In this document: positions 1 through 12,093 of the stretch, in pieces
Position numbering within the stretch: the first letter of the stretch is position 1
Layout: each line of letters starts with the position of its first letter
Assembly (NCBI GenBank): GCA_009760885.1
Contig: CM019707.1
Coordinates: 34,146,645-34,210,644 of the forward strand
Origin: Achatina immaculata
Taxonomy: Eukaryota > Mollusca > Gastropoda > Stylommatophora > Achatinidae
Length of the DNA: 64,000 nucleotides
Direction of reading: 5' to 3'
The notes under the pieces: generated by a model
What the model saw: the letters and a program-made list of their open reading frames with translations, nothing else
Database searches by the model: none
What the model was told of the DNA's origin: nothing
Translations under genes and position numbers: made by a program

Positions 1-142
1 CGAAAACAGATGCGTGCATGAAAAGGCGGTTTTTTAACTTAGAAACAATAAAACTTGATACTTAACTAAAGCAACTCACAATAATTAGTGTATAAGTATA
101 CAACTATACACGAAGCACTGCAGTAAAGCTGTGGTACCAAAA

Positions 143-270
143 TGTACAAACTACGAAACAAAGTATTAACGGCTTTATTACTTAACGAACACAAAGCTGT
201 GTGTATACAGCTTTGTGTTCGTTAAGTAATAAAGCCGTTCCTACTTTTTTTTTCGTTGTTTATACATTTA
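143..270. repeat. Head-to-head inverted repeat with perfect 33-bp arms
   Basis: Positions 168-200 and 207-239 are exact reverse complements, separated by the 6-bp spacer GTGTAT. Weaker symmetry continues outwards to about 143 and 268 (TGTACAAACTACGAAACAAA on the left, the reverse of a TTTCGTTGTTTATACA-like stretch on the right). Both arms resemble the repeat end at 39,191-39,240, which shares GCTTTATTAtTTAACGAAtAC. I read it as two copies of one repeat end joined head to head. The unpaired flanks have decayed more than the paired core, which could reflect hairpin-driven correction. Confidence 0.85.
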
Positions 271-635
271 ACGATAAAAGCGACAAAATATAGACTACCT
301 GGATACCCAACGGTTAACTCTATTGAATTAACACATGACCAGCGAAAATGTTAATGCATTCCCCTTTCAAGGCGATAGTCGGCGACTCGACTCTTGTTGA
401 AGGTGCCCCACGCATATTCAAAATGAGTACCTGGCCCCTAGTGCAAGGGAAGAAAAGTTGACCACGCGTGATACTGCCACGTGCTAAATGGTCGAGGAAA
501 ATGTTAATAATATGGACATTAAGAACGATTCCCATACCTGTCTTACTGACCTCGTACAGGACTAAATTTACATACAGGTTCACATTAGTAGCCAGCGGCA
601 AAACCAGAATCTCATTTCCCATACAGTTAAACCAT
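271..635. other. Unassigned sequence with one unrecognised minus-strand frame
   Basis: A minus-strand open frame of 120 codons (682-320) crosses this stretch. I recognise no domain in it, and its N-terminal codons overlap the SINE fragment at 636-708, so it is probably fortuitous. Nothing else is identifiable. Confidence 0.4.
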
Positions 636-745
636 ATTTGGGACACGGTGTTAGGTCTGGACTTTCCCAAGACATTCGGCACATGAAAGTATGATGTTCA
701 ATATCACGACTGATGGCATTTACTTTCCAAGACATTCGGCACATG
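636..745 (-). mobile_element. SINE 3' fragment, minus strand, partly duplicated
   Basis: The run ACACGGTGTTAGGTCTGGAC and the following CAAGACATTCGGCACATGAAAG match the 3' body of the SINE copies at 12,935 and 15,258 (reverse orientation). The block CAAGACATTCGGCACATGAA is repeated about 60 bp later (728-748), so part of the fragment was duplicated in tandem. The tRNA-like head is missing. Confidence 0.65.
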
Positions 746-2560
746 AATGGCTCACGCCGAGATGTCGGATGTTGTATGTTTTTCATGTATACATTATCAT
801 ACTTTCTATTCGTTTTCTCCTCACTTTACTCACTCCCTCTGCCACTTTGTAAAACTACACCACACACACACACACACCTATATCTACCATTATTAAAACA
901 ATGAACAGACAGATCTGGCAATGACAGTCTAGATACTGGCTGTCTTCTAGAACTGAGCGCTCGTTAAATTCAGATCACCTGAATGTAGGCAGCGTACAGC
1001 TACCACCGGCCATCGCTGCTTACAAGATCTGATTCCGGAAGTGCTCTCACACAGTAGACTTCCTGTCGCTTTAATTTCTGGCAGTTTATCGTTTCTTTCA
1101 GTTCATTCTTTCTGTCAGTTCATCGTTTCTGGCAATTAAATGTTTCTGACAGTTCACTACTTCAAAATGTTCATATTTCTGGCAGTTCATTGTTTCTGGC
1201 AGTTCATTGTTTCTGGCAGTTCACTGTTTCTGGCAGTTCATTGTTTCTTATAGTTCATTGTTTCAGATAGTTCATTCGTTCTACTAGTTCACTATTCCTA
1301 TAGCTCATTATTTGTAATAGTTCAGTCTTTCTAACAATAGATTGTTTCTGGTAGTTCATTGTTTCTGGTAATTCGCTGTTTCTAGTAGTTCATTTTTTCT
1401 AGTAGTTAAATGTTCCAGGTAAGTCATGATTTCTGATATTTCATTGCCTCTGGCAGTTCATTATTTTTGGTGACTCATTGTTTCTGGTAATTCATTGTTT
1501 CTGGAAGTTCTTTCTTTCTGACTGCGCATTGCTTCAGGTAATTCATTGTTACTAGTAGTTCATTATTTCTGGTCGTTCAAACTTTCTACAAGCATTCTTT
1601 CTGATATGTAATTGTTTTAGGCAAGCCATTGTTGCTGGCAGTTCGTTGTTTCTGACTGTTCATTGCTTCTGGTAATTCATTGCTTCTTGTAATTCATTGT
1701 TTCTGGTAGTTCATTGTTTCTGACAATTCATTGTTTCTGACTGTTCACTGCTTCTGGAAATTCATTGTTTCTGGTAGTTCATTGTTTCTGGTAGTTCATC
1801 CGTTCTAGAAGTTTATTGTTTCTTGCAGTACTTTGTTTCTTGCAGTTCATTGCTTCAGGTAGTTCATAATTTCTGATAGTTTTTTTTTCTGGTAGTTCAT
1901 TGTTTCTGGTAATTCATTGTTTCTGGTAGTTAATTGTTTCAGGTAATTCATTATTTCGGGTAGTTAATTGTTTCTGTCATTTCATTGTTTCTGGTAATTC
2001 ATTGTTTCTGTTAATTCATTGTTTCTGGTAGTTCATTGTTTCTAGTAATTGAGTGTTTCTGGCAGTGCGTTATTCCTGACAGTTCAATGCTTCTTGGAAT
2101 TCATTGTTTCTGGTAGTTCATTCTTTCTTGTAGTTTAGTTTCTACCAGTTCATTGTTTCCTATAGTTTATTTTCTGATAGTTCATTGTTTCAGGTAGTTC
2201 ATTGTTTCTACTAGTTCACTATTCTGATAGTTCATTGTTTATAATAGTTCATTCTTTCTAACAATAGAGTGTTTCTAGTAGTTCATTGTTTCGGGCAGGT
2301 CACTGTTTCATGTAGTTCATTGTTGCTGACAGTTCATCCTTTCCAGTATTTCATTGTTTCTGGCAGTTCATCCTTTCCATTATTTTATTGTTTCTGGCAG
2401 TTCACTGTTTCTAGTAATTCATTGGTTCTTGTAGTTCACTTTTTCTGGTAGTTCATTGTTCCTGTCTCTCCATCGCTTGTGGCAGTTCTATGACTCTAGC
2501 AGTTTACTGTTTCTGTCAGTTCACTGTTTCTTATAGTTCATTGATGTTGTCAGTTCATTG

Positions 2561-2802
2561 GCACATAGGGATATGGTGTTAGTGCCCATATTTTCCTTGA
2601 CCTGTCAGCACACTAGAGGGTGATATGGTCAGTATCATGCCTGGCCGCCTTTCCTTTCCCAACTCCAGAAGAAGTCGAGTACCCATTTCTACAGCTGTAC
2701 CCATTTCTACAGCTGGGTGACTGGGGCGCCTTCGGCCGGATTCGAACCCCCGACCTTCGCCATGAGAGACCAGTGCAGTAACCACTTCGCCACTCGGACG
2801 AG
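2561..2802 (-). mobile_element. tRNA-derived SINE, copy 1 in the array
   Basis: Read on the minus strand, the element starts with a tRNA-like head: an A box at GAGTGGCGAAGTGGTTA (about 2,780-2,797) and a B box at GGGTTCGAATCC (about 2,738-2,750), spaced as in a tRNA gene with an internal Pol III promoter. A non-tRNA body of about 150 bp follows, ending near ACCATATCCCTATGTGC. TACCCATTTCTACAGCTG is duplicated in the body. The minisatellite abuts it on both sides. Confidence 0.85.
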
Positions 2803-4552
2803 TGTTTCTGGTAACTGAAAGTTTCTTGTATTTCATCTTTTCTAACAATTCATAGTTTCTGACACTTCATTGTTTCTGGCAGTTCATTGTATCCGATATT
2901 TCAATGTTTCCGTTAGTTCGTTGTTTCTATGAGTTCATTATTTCTGGTAGGTCAATGTGTGTGGTAGTTGATCATTTCGATTAGTTTATCTTTCTAACTG
3001 TTCATTGTTTCTGGTAATTCGTTGCTCCTGGCAGTTCTTTCTTTCTGGTCGTTCATTTGTTTTTCTGGTAGTTCATTGTTTCTGGTAGTTAATTATTTCT
3101 GGCAGTTTATCGTTTCTTATAGTTCATTAATTCTGACAGTTCATTGTTTCTGGTATTTCATTGTTTCTAGTAGTTCATTGCTTCTTGCAGTTCACTGTTC
3201 TAGCAGTTCGCTGTTTGTGGTAGTTCGTTCTTTCTGAAAGTTCATTGTTTCTGGCAGTTCATTGTTTCTTGTAGTTCATTGTTTGTGGCAGTCGATTGTG
3301 TCTGACAATTCATTGTTTCTGACAGTTCATAGTTTCTGGTAGTTTATAGTTTCTGATAGTTGTTCGTTTCTGGTAGTTCATCGTTTCTGTTAGTTCTTTT
3401 TTTCTGGCAGTTCATTGTTTCTTGCAGTTCTTTTTTTCTGCTAGTTAATTGTTTTTGTCAGTTCATTGTTTCTGGCAATTCATTGTTTCTTGTAATTCAT
3501 CGTTTGTGGTAATTCATCGTTTCTTGGTGTTCATCATTTCTGATAGTTCATTCTTTCTAACAGTTCATCATTTCTATTAATTAATCACTTCTGGTAGTTC
3601 ATTGTTTTTTGGTAATTCATCGTTCCGAGCTGTTCATCATTTCTGATAGTTCATTCGTTCTGGCAGTTCGTCATTTCTGGTAGTTCATCACTTGTGGTAG
3701 TTCATTGTTTCTGATAGTTCATTGTTTCTGGTAATTCATTGTTTCTGTTATATCATTCTTTCTGGTATGTAATTGTTTTAGGTAAGCCATTGTTTCTGGT
3801 AGTTCATTGTTTCTGACAATTCATTGTTTCTGACTGTTCACTGCTTCTGGAAATTCATTGTTTCTGGTAGTTCATTGTTTCTGGTAGTTCATCCGTTCTA
3901 GAAGTTTATTGTTTCTTGCAGTTCATTGCTTCAGGTAGTTCATAATTTCTGATAGTTTTTTTTTCTGATAGTTCATTGTTTCTGGTAATTCATTGTTTCT
4001 TGTAGTTAATTGTTTCAGGTAATTCATTATTTCGGGTAGTTAATTGTTTCTGTCATGTCATTGTTTCTACCAATTCAGTGTTTCTGGCAGTGCGTTATTC
4101 CTGACAGTTCAATGCTTCTTTGAATTCATTGTTTCTGGTAGTTCATTCTTTCTTGTAGTTTAGTTTCTAGCAGTTTACTGTTTCCTATAGTTTATTTTTC
4201 TGATAGTTCATTATTTCAGGTAGTTCATTGTTTCTACTAGTTCATTGTTCTGATAGTTCATTGTTTATAATAGTTCATTCTTTCTAACAATAGAGTGTTT
4301 CTAGTAGTTCATTGTTTCGGGCAGGTCACTGTTTCATGTAGTTCATTGTTTCTGGCAGTTCATCCTTTCCATTATTTTATTGTTTCTGGCAGTACACTGT
4401 TTCTAGTAATTCATTGGTTCTTGTAGTTCACTTTTTCTGGTAGTTCATTGTTCCTGTTTCTCCATCGCTTGTGGCAGTTCTATGTTTCTAGCAGTTTACT
4501 GTTTCTGGCAGTTCACTGTTTCTTATAGTTCATTGATGTTGTCAATTCATTG

Positions 4553-4790
4553 GCACATAGGGATATGGTGTTAGTGCCCATATTTTCCTTGACCTGTCAG
4601 CACACTGGAGGGTGATATGGTCAGTATCACGCCTGGCCGCCTTTCCTTTCCCAACTCCAGAAGAAGTCGAGTACCCATTTCTACAGCTGTACCCATTTCT
4701 ACAGCTGGGTGACTGGGGCGCATTCGGCCGGATTCGAACCCCCGACCTTCGCCATGAGAGACCAGTAACCACTTCGCTACTCAGACGAGT
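4553..4790 (-). mobile_element. tRNA-derived SINE, copy 2 in the array
   Basis: Same SINE and same array junctions as the 2,561 copy, including CATTGATGTTGTCA in the left flank. It has lost about 5 bp (GCAGT) between the A and B boxes, plus point changes such as GCGCATTCGG for GCGCCTTCGG. Identical junctions mean this copy arose by array amplification and not by a new insertion. Confidence 0.85.
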
Positions 4791-6435
4791 GTTTCTGGTA
4801 ACTGAATGTTTCTTGTATTTCATCTTTTCTAACAATTCATAGTTTCTGACACTTCAATGTTTCTGGCGGTTCATTGTATCCGATATTTCAATGTTTCTGT
4901 TAGTTCGTCGTTTCTAGGAGTTCATTATTTCTGGTAGGTCATTGTGTGTGGTAGTTGATCGTTTCGATTAGTTTACTCTTTCTAACTGTTCATTGTTTCT
5001 GGTAATTCGTTGCTCCTGGCAGTTCTTTCTTTCTGGTCGTTCATTTTTTTCTGGTAGTTCATTGTTTCTGGTAGTTCACTGTTCTAGCAGTTAGTTGTTT
5101 GTGGTAATTCGTTCTTTCTGGCAGTTCATTCTTTCTGGTAATTCGTTGTTTCTGGCAGTTCACTGTTTCTTGTAGATCATTGTTTCTGATACTTCATCCT
5201 TTCTAGTAGTTTATTGTTTTTAGCAGTTCTTTGTTTCTGGTCGTTCATTGTTTCTGAGTTTTCATTGCTTCTGGTAATTAAATTGTTTCTGGCAGTTCAT
5301 TGTTCTGGTAGTTAATCCTTTCTAGAATTTTATTGTTTCTGCCAGTTTTTTGTTTCTGGCAGTTCATTGCTTCAGGTAATTCATTGTTTCTGATAATTCA
5401 CTGTTTTTGGTAGTTCATTGTTTCTGCTACTTTATTGTTTCTATTAGTTAAGTGTTTCTGGTAGTTCATTGTTTCTAACAGTTCACTGTTTCTGGTAGTT
5501 CGTTGTTTCTTGCAGTTCGTTGTTTCTGACTGTTCATTGCTTCTGGTAATTCATTGCTTCTTGTAATTCATTGTTTCTGGTAGTTCATTGTTTCTGACAA
5601 TTCATTGTTTCTGACTGTTCACTGCTTCTGGAAATTCATTGTTTCTGGTAGTTCATTGTTTCTGGTAGTTCATCCGTTCTAGAAGTTTATTGTTTCTTGC
5701 AGTACTTTGTTTCTTGCAGTTCATTGCTTCAGGTAGTTCATAATTTCTGATAGTTTTTTTTTCTGGTAGTTCATTGTTTCTGGTAATTCATTGTTTCTGG
5801 TAGTTAATTGTTTCAGGTAATTCATTATTTCGGGTAGTTAATTGTTTCTGTCATTTCATTGTTTCTGGTAATTCATTGTTTCTGTTAATTCATTGTTTCT
5901 GGTAGTTCATTGTTTCTAGTAATTGAGTGTTTCTGGCAGTGCGTTATTCCTGACAGTTCAATGCTTCTTGGAATTCATTGTTTCTGGTAGTTCATTCTTT
6001 CTTGTAGTTTAGTTTCTACCAGTTCATTGTTTCCTATAGTTTATTTTTCTGATAGTTCATTGTTTCAGGTAGTTCATTGTTTCTACTAGTTCACTATTCT
6101 GATAGTTCATTGTTTATAATAGTTCATTCTTTCTAACAATAGAGTGTTTCTAGTAGTTCATTGTTTCGGGCAGGTCACTGTTTCATGTAGTTCATTGTTG
6201 CTGACAGTTCATCCTTTCCAGTATTTCATTGTTTCTGGCAGTTCATCCTTTCCATTATTTTATTGTTTCTGGCAGTTCACTGTTTCTAGTAATTCATTGG
6301 TTCTTGTAGTTCACTTTTTCTGGTAGTTCATTGTTCCTGTCTCTCCATCGCTTGTGGCAGTTCTATGACTCTAGCAGTTTACTGTTTCTGTCAGTTCACT
6401 GTTTCTTATAGTTCATTGATGTTGTCAGTTCATTG

Positions 6436-6677
6436 GCACATAGGGATATGGTGTTAGTGCCCATATTTTCCTTGACCTGTCAGCACACTAGAGGGTGATA
6501 TGGTCAGTATCATGCCTGGCCGCCTTTCCTTCTCCAACTCCAGAAGAAGTCGAGTACCCATTTCTACAGCTGTACCCATTTCTACAGCTGGGTGACTGGG
6601 GCGCCTTCGGCCGGATTCGAACCCCCGACCTTCGCCATGAGAGACCAGTGCAGTAACCACTTCGCCACTCGGACGAG
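6436..6677 (-). mobile_element. tRNA-derived SINE, copy 3 in the array
   Basis: Almost identical to the 2,561 copy (one visible change is CCTTCTCCAACTCC for CCTTTCCCAACTCC), with the same flanking monomers. It lies about 3,875 bp downstream of copy 1 and belongs to the larger duplicated block. The A and B boxes are intact. Confidence 0.85.
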
Positions 6678-8218
6678 TGTTTCTGGTAACTGAAAGTTTC
6701 TTGTATTTCATCTTTTCTAACAATTCATAGTTTCTGACACTTCATTGTTTCTGGCAGTTCATTGTATCCGATATTTCAATGTTTCCGTTAGTTCGTTGTT
6801 TCTATGAGTTCATTATTTCTGGTAGGTCAATGTGTGTGGTAGTTGATCATTTCGATTAGTTTATTCTTTCTAACTGTTCATTGTTTCTGGTAATTCGTTG
6901 CTCCTGGCAGTTCTTTCTTTCTGGTCGTTCATTTGTTTTTCTGGTAGTTCATTGTTTCTGGTAGTTAATTATTTCTGGCAGTTTATCGTTTCTTATAGTT
7001 CATTAATTCTGACAGTTCATTGTTTCTGGTATTTCATTGTTTCTAGTAGTTCATTGCTTCTTGCAGTTCACTGTTCTAGCAGTTCGCTGTTTGTGGTAGT
7101 TCGTTCTTTCTGGCAGTTGATTGTTTCTTGCAGTTCATTGGTTCTGGTAGTTCATTGTTTCTGGTAGATCATTGGTTCTGGTAGTTCATTGTTTCTGGTA
7201 GATCATTATTTCTGGTAGTTCATTGTTTCTTGTAGATCATTGCTTCTGGTACTCATCCTTTCTAGTAGTTTAATGTTTCTGGTAGTTATTTTTTTCTTGT
7301 AGTTCATTGTTTCTGGAAGTTCATTGCTTCTGGTAATTCACTGTTTCTGGTAGTTCATTCTTTCTAATAGTTTATTGTTTCTGGCAGTGCTCTCTTTCTA
7401 GCAGTTCATTGCTTGTGGTAATTTTCGTTATTTCATTGTTTCTGGCAATTCATTGTTTCTGATAATTCATTGTTTCTGGTAGTTCATTGTTTCTGGCAGC
7501 TTTTTGTTTCTTCTAATCCGTTGTTTCTGGTAGTTCATCGTTTCTGATAGTTTATAGTTTCTGGTAGTTCATTGTTTTTTGGTAGTTCATTGTTTCTAAC
7601 AGTTCATTGTTTCTGATAGTTCATTGTTTCTTGCATTTTGTTGTTTGTGACAGTTCAGTGTTTCTGAAAGTTCATTGTTTCTGGCAGTTCATTGTTTCTT
7701 GTAGTTCATTGTTTGTGGCAGTCGATTGTGTCTGACAATTCATTGTTTCTGACAGTTCATAGTTTCTGGTAGTTTATAGTTTCTGATAGTTGTTCGTTTC
7801 TGGTAGTTCATCGTTTCTGTTAGTTCTTTTTTTCTGGCAGTTCATTGTTTCTTGCAGTTCTTTTTTTCTGCTAGTTAATTGTTTTTGTCAGTTCATTGTT
7901 TCTGGCAATTCATTGTTTCTTGTAATTCATCGTTTGTGGTAATTCATCGTTTCTTGGTGTTCATCATTTCTGATAGTTCATTCTTTCTAACAGTTCATCA
8001 TTTCTATTAATTAATCACTTCTGGTAGTTCATTGTTTTTGGTAATTCATCGTTCCGAGCTGTTCATCATTTCTGATAGTTCATTCGTTCTGGCAGTTCGT
8101 CATTTCTGGTAGTTCATCACTTGTGGTAGTTCATTGTTTCTGGTAGTTCATTGTTTCCGATAGTTCATCGTTTCTAATACTTCATTCTTTCTGACAGTTC
8201 ATCATTTCTGGTAGTTCG

Positions 8219-10070
8219 TCAATTCTGGTAATTCATTGTTTCTGGTAGTTCATCGTTTCTGGTTGTTCATCATTTCTGGTAATTCATCACTTTCTGTAGT
8301 TCATTATCTTAGTTTTTATTAGTTCCTTTTGTTGAATACTACTTCATCATCATCATCATCATCATCATTGTCAATCATCATCATCATCATCATCATCAAT
8401 AATCATCATCATCATCACCATTATTCTTCTTTATCGTCGTTGTCATTTTCATCCTCTTTATATTTGTGACTCAGTAATCTTGCAAAATTTCAACAAAAGA
8501 AATCTAATTCCTCTCCCCACCTTCGCATCTACCCTTCCTGGCCAACCTCTATTCAGAACCACACTCTCTCATTCCCCCCCCCCCCCCCCCCCCAATCCAA
8601 GCACTCACAGCCTCATAACACTACATATATTTAGAACAATAGTCACACACAACCCAGCTACTGGATGTTGAGAGACAGGAGAACAGAAAATGTCTTATCC
8701 GGGCCGGGAACACAGCTGCCTTCCAGAAAATTCTCATCTGCAGACAATGAGACAAAAGATCCCATTTCTTCTGGCTTCAGATCCAGACATGACTCTGAGA
8801 AATGACTCATTTTCTTGTCCAGACTGAAACGATGGCGTAGGAGAGACCAGGAATAGTTTAACACTGAAAACAGGGAGGTGCCTGAGTCTAGTGTTCACCA
8901 ACGAAGTACCGCAGGCGTTGCACGGTTCCAGTATATGTTAAACACTTTCTGTTCATTTAAGTCCATTATTTGAGAAGATCGTGTGCGTCTCTATAGACAC
9001 AGACTAAGACAGCATGATCTAGGAAGTTTAAGCCCCTGAGAAAGTTTAAAAACGAAAACTGACAGGAAAACCTGTAGACTTTAAGAAGACATCTATTTAG
9101 ATGTAAAAGCAGTTACTTTATCAAAACGAGGAATAAGATTAGGTTAAGATTTATAATACGATTACTCTTGACGTTTTACAATAAGTAAAAACGTCTGGTA
9201 GGTTTATATTTACTACAAAGTAGCATAAAGTAAGAAATAATACTCGACTTTTATTAAATATACAACGACGGTTGAGCCCTTTAATTCCAGAACACGTCAC
9301 TGTAGTAGAAAGCTTCATATAGTCCCATATATTAGGTGTACTTGATCTCCAAAATGTATGCCTGTTTAAATGACCAATTATGCATGCAAGAAACAAAGAT
9401 GCTCACCCGACTTTCAGATAATGGTGTATCAGACTCATCAAGAGTAAAACCAAGTATTAACCCTTTCTGTCTTCTTTACATCCTTTAGCCTTCCTCCCAC
9501 CTCAAAGAAATAAATGGCTCCGTGCCCACAACCGTAACATTTGTTCCACCTCAGCGACCCCCTTATTTTGCTTTAAATAATGAACGACAGTAGATCTCTG
9601 AGTCCAAATGTTCAGCGTTTTAGTATGTTTTGTGTGTGTGGTTTTGGCCTGTGCGAGTAAACTCACGCCACAGCACCACTAGAGTGGTTGGTGGATCTTA
9701 CAAGCCGGTGCATTCAAAGTTGAGAGGATATTTAGACAAAGTCTAAATTAATTGCAAAATAGCACATTTCTAACCAAACCCATATTAAATTACAAAGCAA
9801 CATCCTTCCAGTTTCCTTTCTTAAAAAAACGTATCGTCAAAATTTATTCTGGAAGAGCATGAGAATTAGTTCGGGAAGTGAAAGGGTTAACTAATCACGA
9901 AGAGATTATTTCCATTAACATGTAGCACGAGCCGTTGTTTTAGAAAACAGATAGAACTAGTCACAAATATGCGAATGCTTTCGTGCCTCTGATGGTCTGT
10001 TTAGCCTGAATCACTTAAGAAACTCTGTTAAGAGAGAGACAGAGAGACAGAGACAGAGAGAGAGAGAGTT
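8219..10070. repeat. Tandem segmental duplication, first copy (about 1.86 kb)
   Basis: The unit starts in the tail of the 17-bp minisatellite, passes through (CAT)n microsatellites (8,340-8,420) and a run of about 20 C (8,574-8,593), and ends in an AGAGACAG-type purine tract (about 10,030-10,067). I recognise no gene: the minus-strand frames at 8,658-8,864 and 9,151-9,396 match no domain known to me. The second copy follows immediately. Confidence 0.92.
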
Positions 10071-11935
10071 CATCATTTCTGGTAATTCATTGTTTCTGGT
10101 AGTTCATCGTTTCTGGTTGTTCATCATTTCTGGTAATTCATCACTTTCTGTAGTTCATTATCTTAGTTTTTATTAGTTCCTTTTGTTGAATACTACTTCA
10201 TCATCATCATCATCATCACCATCATCATCATTGTCAATCATCATCATCATCATCATCAATAATCATCATCATCATCACCATTATTCTTCTTTATCGTCGT
10301 TGTCATTTTCATCCTCTTTATATTTGTGACTCAGTAATCTTGCAAAATTTCAACAAAAGAAATCTAATTCCTCTCCCCTCCTTCGCATCTACCCTTCCTG
10401 GCCAACCTCTATTCAGAACCACACTCTCTCATTCCCCCCCCCCCCCCCCCCCCAATCCAAGCACTCACAGCCTCATAACACTACATATATTTAGAACAAT
10501 AGTCACACACAATCCAGCTACTGGATGTTGAGAGACAGGAGAACAGAAAATGTCTTATCCGGGCCGGGAACACAGCTGCCTTCCAGAAAATTCTCATCTG
10601 CAGACAATGAGACAAAAGATCCCATTTCTTCTGGCTTCAGATCCAGACATGACTCTGAGAAATGACTCATTTTCTTGTCCAGACTGAAACGATGGCGTAG
10701 GAGAGACCAGGAATAGTTTAACACTGAAAACAGAGGGAGGTGCCTGAGTCTAGTGTTCACCAACGAAGTACCGCAGGCGTTGCACGGTTCCAGTATATGT
10801 TAAACACTTTCTGTTCATTTAAGTCCATTATTTGAGAAGATCGTGTGCGTCTCTATAGACACAGACTAAGACAGCATGATCTAGGAAGTTTAAGCCCCTG
10901 AGAAAGTTTAAAAACGAAAACTGACAGGAAAACCTGTAGACTTTAAGAAGACATCTATTTAGATGTAAAAGCAGTTACTTTATCAAAACGAGGAATAAGA
11001 TTAGGTTAAGATTTATAATACGATTACTCTTGACGTTTTACAATAAGTAAAAACGTCTGGTAGGTTTATATTTACTACAAAGTAGCATAAAGTAAGAAAT
11101 AATACTCGACTTTTATTAAATATACAACGACGGTTGAGCCCTTTAATTCCAGAACACGTCACTGTAGTAGAAAGCTTCATATAGTCCCATATATTAGGTG
11201 TACTTGATCTCCAAAATGTATGCCTGTTTAAATGACCAATTATGCATGCAAGAAACAAAGATGCTCACCCGACTTTCAGATAATGGTGTATCAGACTCAT
11301 CAAGAGTAAAACCAAGTATTAACCCTTTCTGTCTTCTTTACATCCTTTAGCCTTCCTCCCACCTCAAAGAAATAAATGGCTCCGTGCCCACAACCGTAAC
11401 ATTTGTTCCACCTCAGCGACCCCCTTATTTTGCTTTAAATAATGAACGACAGTAGATCTCTGAGTCCAAATGTTCAGCGTTTTAGTATGTTTTGTGTGTG
11501 TGGTTTTGGCCTGTGCGAGTAAACTCACGCCACAGCACCACTAGAGTGGTTGGTGGATCTTACAAGCCGGTGCATTCAAAGTTGAGAGGATATTTAGACA
11601 AAGTCTAAATTAATTGCAAAATAGCACATTTCTAACCAAACCCATATTAAATTACAAAGCAACATCCTTCCAGTTTCCTTTCTTAAAAAAACGTATCGTC
11701 AAAATTTATTCTGGAAGAGCATGAGAATTAGTTCGGGAAGTGAAAGGGTTAACTAATCACGAAGAGATTATTTCCATTAACATGTAGCACGAGCCGTTGT
11801 TTTAGAAAACAGATAGAACTAGTCACAAATATGCGAATGCTTTCGTGCCTCTGATGGTCTGTTTAGCCTGAATCACTTAAGAAACTCTGTTAAGAGAGAG
11901 ACAGAGAGACAGAGACAGAGAGAGAGAGAGAGATA
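10071..11935. repeat. Tandem segmental duplication, second copy
   Basis: Nearly identical to 8,219-10,070. The offset is 1,854 bp at the start, 1,860 after a (CAT)n expansion that includes a CACCAT variant, and 1,862 after a 2-bp AG insertion near 10,732. I also see C/T or A/T differences around 8,520/10,380 and 8,652/10,512. So few differences over 1.8 kb point to a recent duplication. Confidence 0.92.
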
Positions 11936-11944
11936 AAGAGAATG

Positions 11945-12014
11945 AATAATCTTTATCTTTATTTTTAAAGGGTAAAGAATTTGGCACGCAGGCCCGTCTT
12001 ACATTCTGTCCTTC
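11945..12014 (-). mobile_element. CR1/L2-like LINE 3'-end fragment
   Basis: Minus strand. The blocks GGCACGCAGGCCCGTCTTAC and TTATTTTTAAAGGGTAAAGA match the 3' ends of the CR1/L2-like elements at 36,070-36,145 (plus) and 36,790-36,870 (minus). Only about 70 bp of the 3' terminus is present. Confidence 0.7.
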
Positions 12015-12028
12015 ATCACTCCATATTT

Positions 12029-12030
<2 letters not shown>

Positions 12031-12089
<59 letters not shown>
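12031..12089. repeat. (GA)n microsatellite
   Basis: An almost perfect dinucleotide run of about 58 bp. It causes an Arg-Glu repeat in a plus-strand frame that has no other sign of being a gene. Confidence 0.95.

Positions 12090-12093
<4 letters not shown>

Larger units (their letters stand above)
1075..8310. repeat. 7.2-kb minisatellite array, 16-18-bp units, with higher-order structure
   Basis: The stretch is built from variants of TTCATTGTTTCTGGTAG, with common changes at the GGTAG/GGCAG/GATAG end and at CATTG. Above the monomer level there are long repeated blocks: the 1.65-3.2 kb segment recurs at 5.5-7.1 kb with an offset of about 3,875 bp, and about 3,233-3,760 recurs at 7,668-8,130. 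The second long copy contains about 550 bp (7,115-7,665) that is absent from the first. Three SINE copies are embedded. Short open frames rich in Phe, Leu, Val and Ser cross the array and are not genes. Confidence 0.95.

Noticed and set aside
320..682. 120-codon minus-strand frame as a host or element gene
   Set aside because: No recognised domain, and its first codons fall in a SINE fragment. Left as unassigned.
2700..2800. True tRNA gene from the A and B boxes at 2,738-2,797 (and the two copies)
   Set aside because: The acceptor ends do not pair, and the tRNA-like part continues into a shared SINE body.
1075..8310. CRISPR-like array
   Set aside because: Units are contiguous variants with no unique spacers, in a eukaryotic context.
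8658..9396. Minus-strand frames of 68-81 codons kept in both duplicated copies, as genes
   Set aside because: They are kept only because the copies are nearly identical; no domain recognised.
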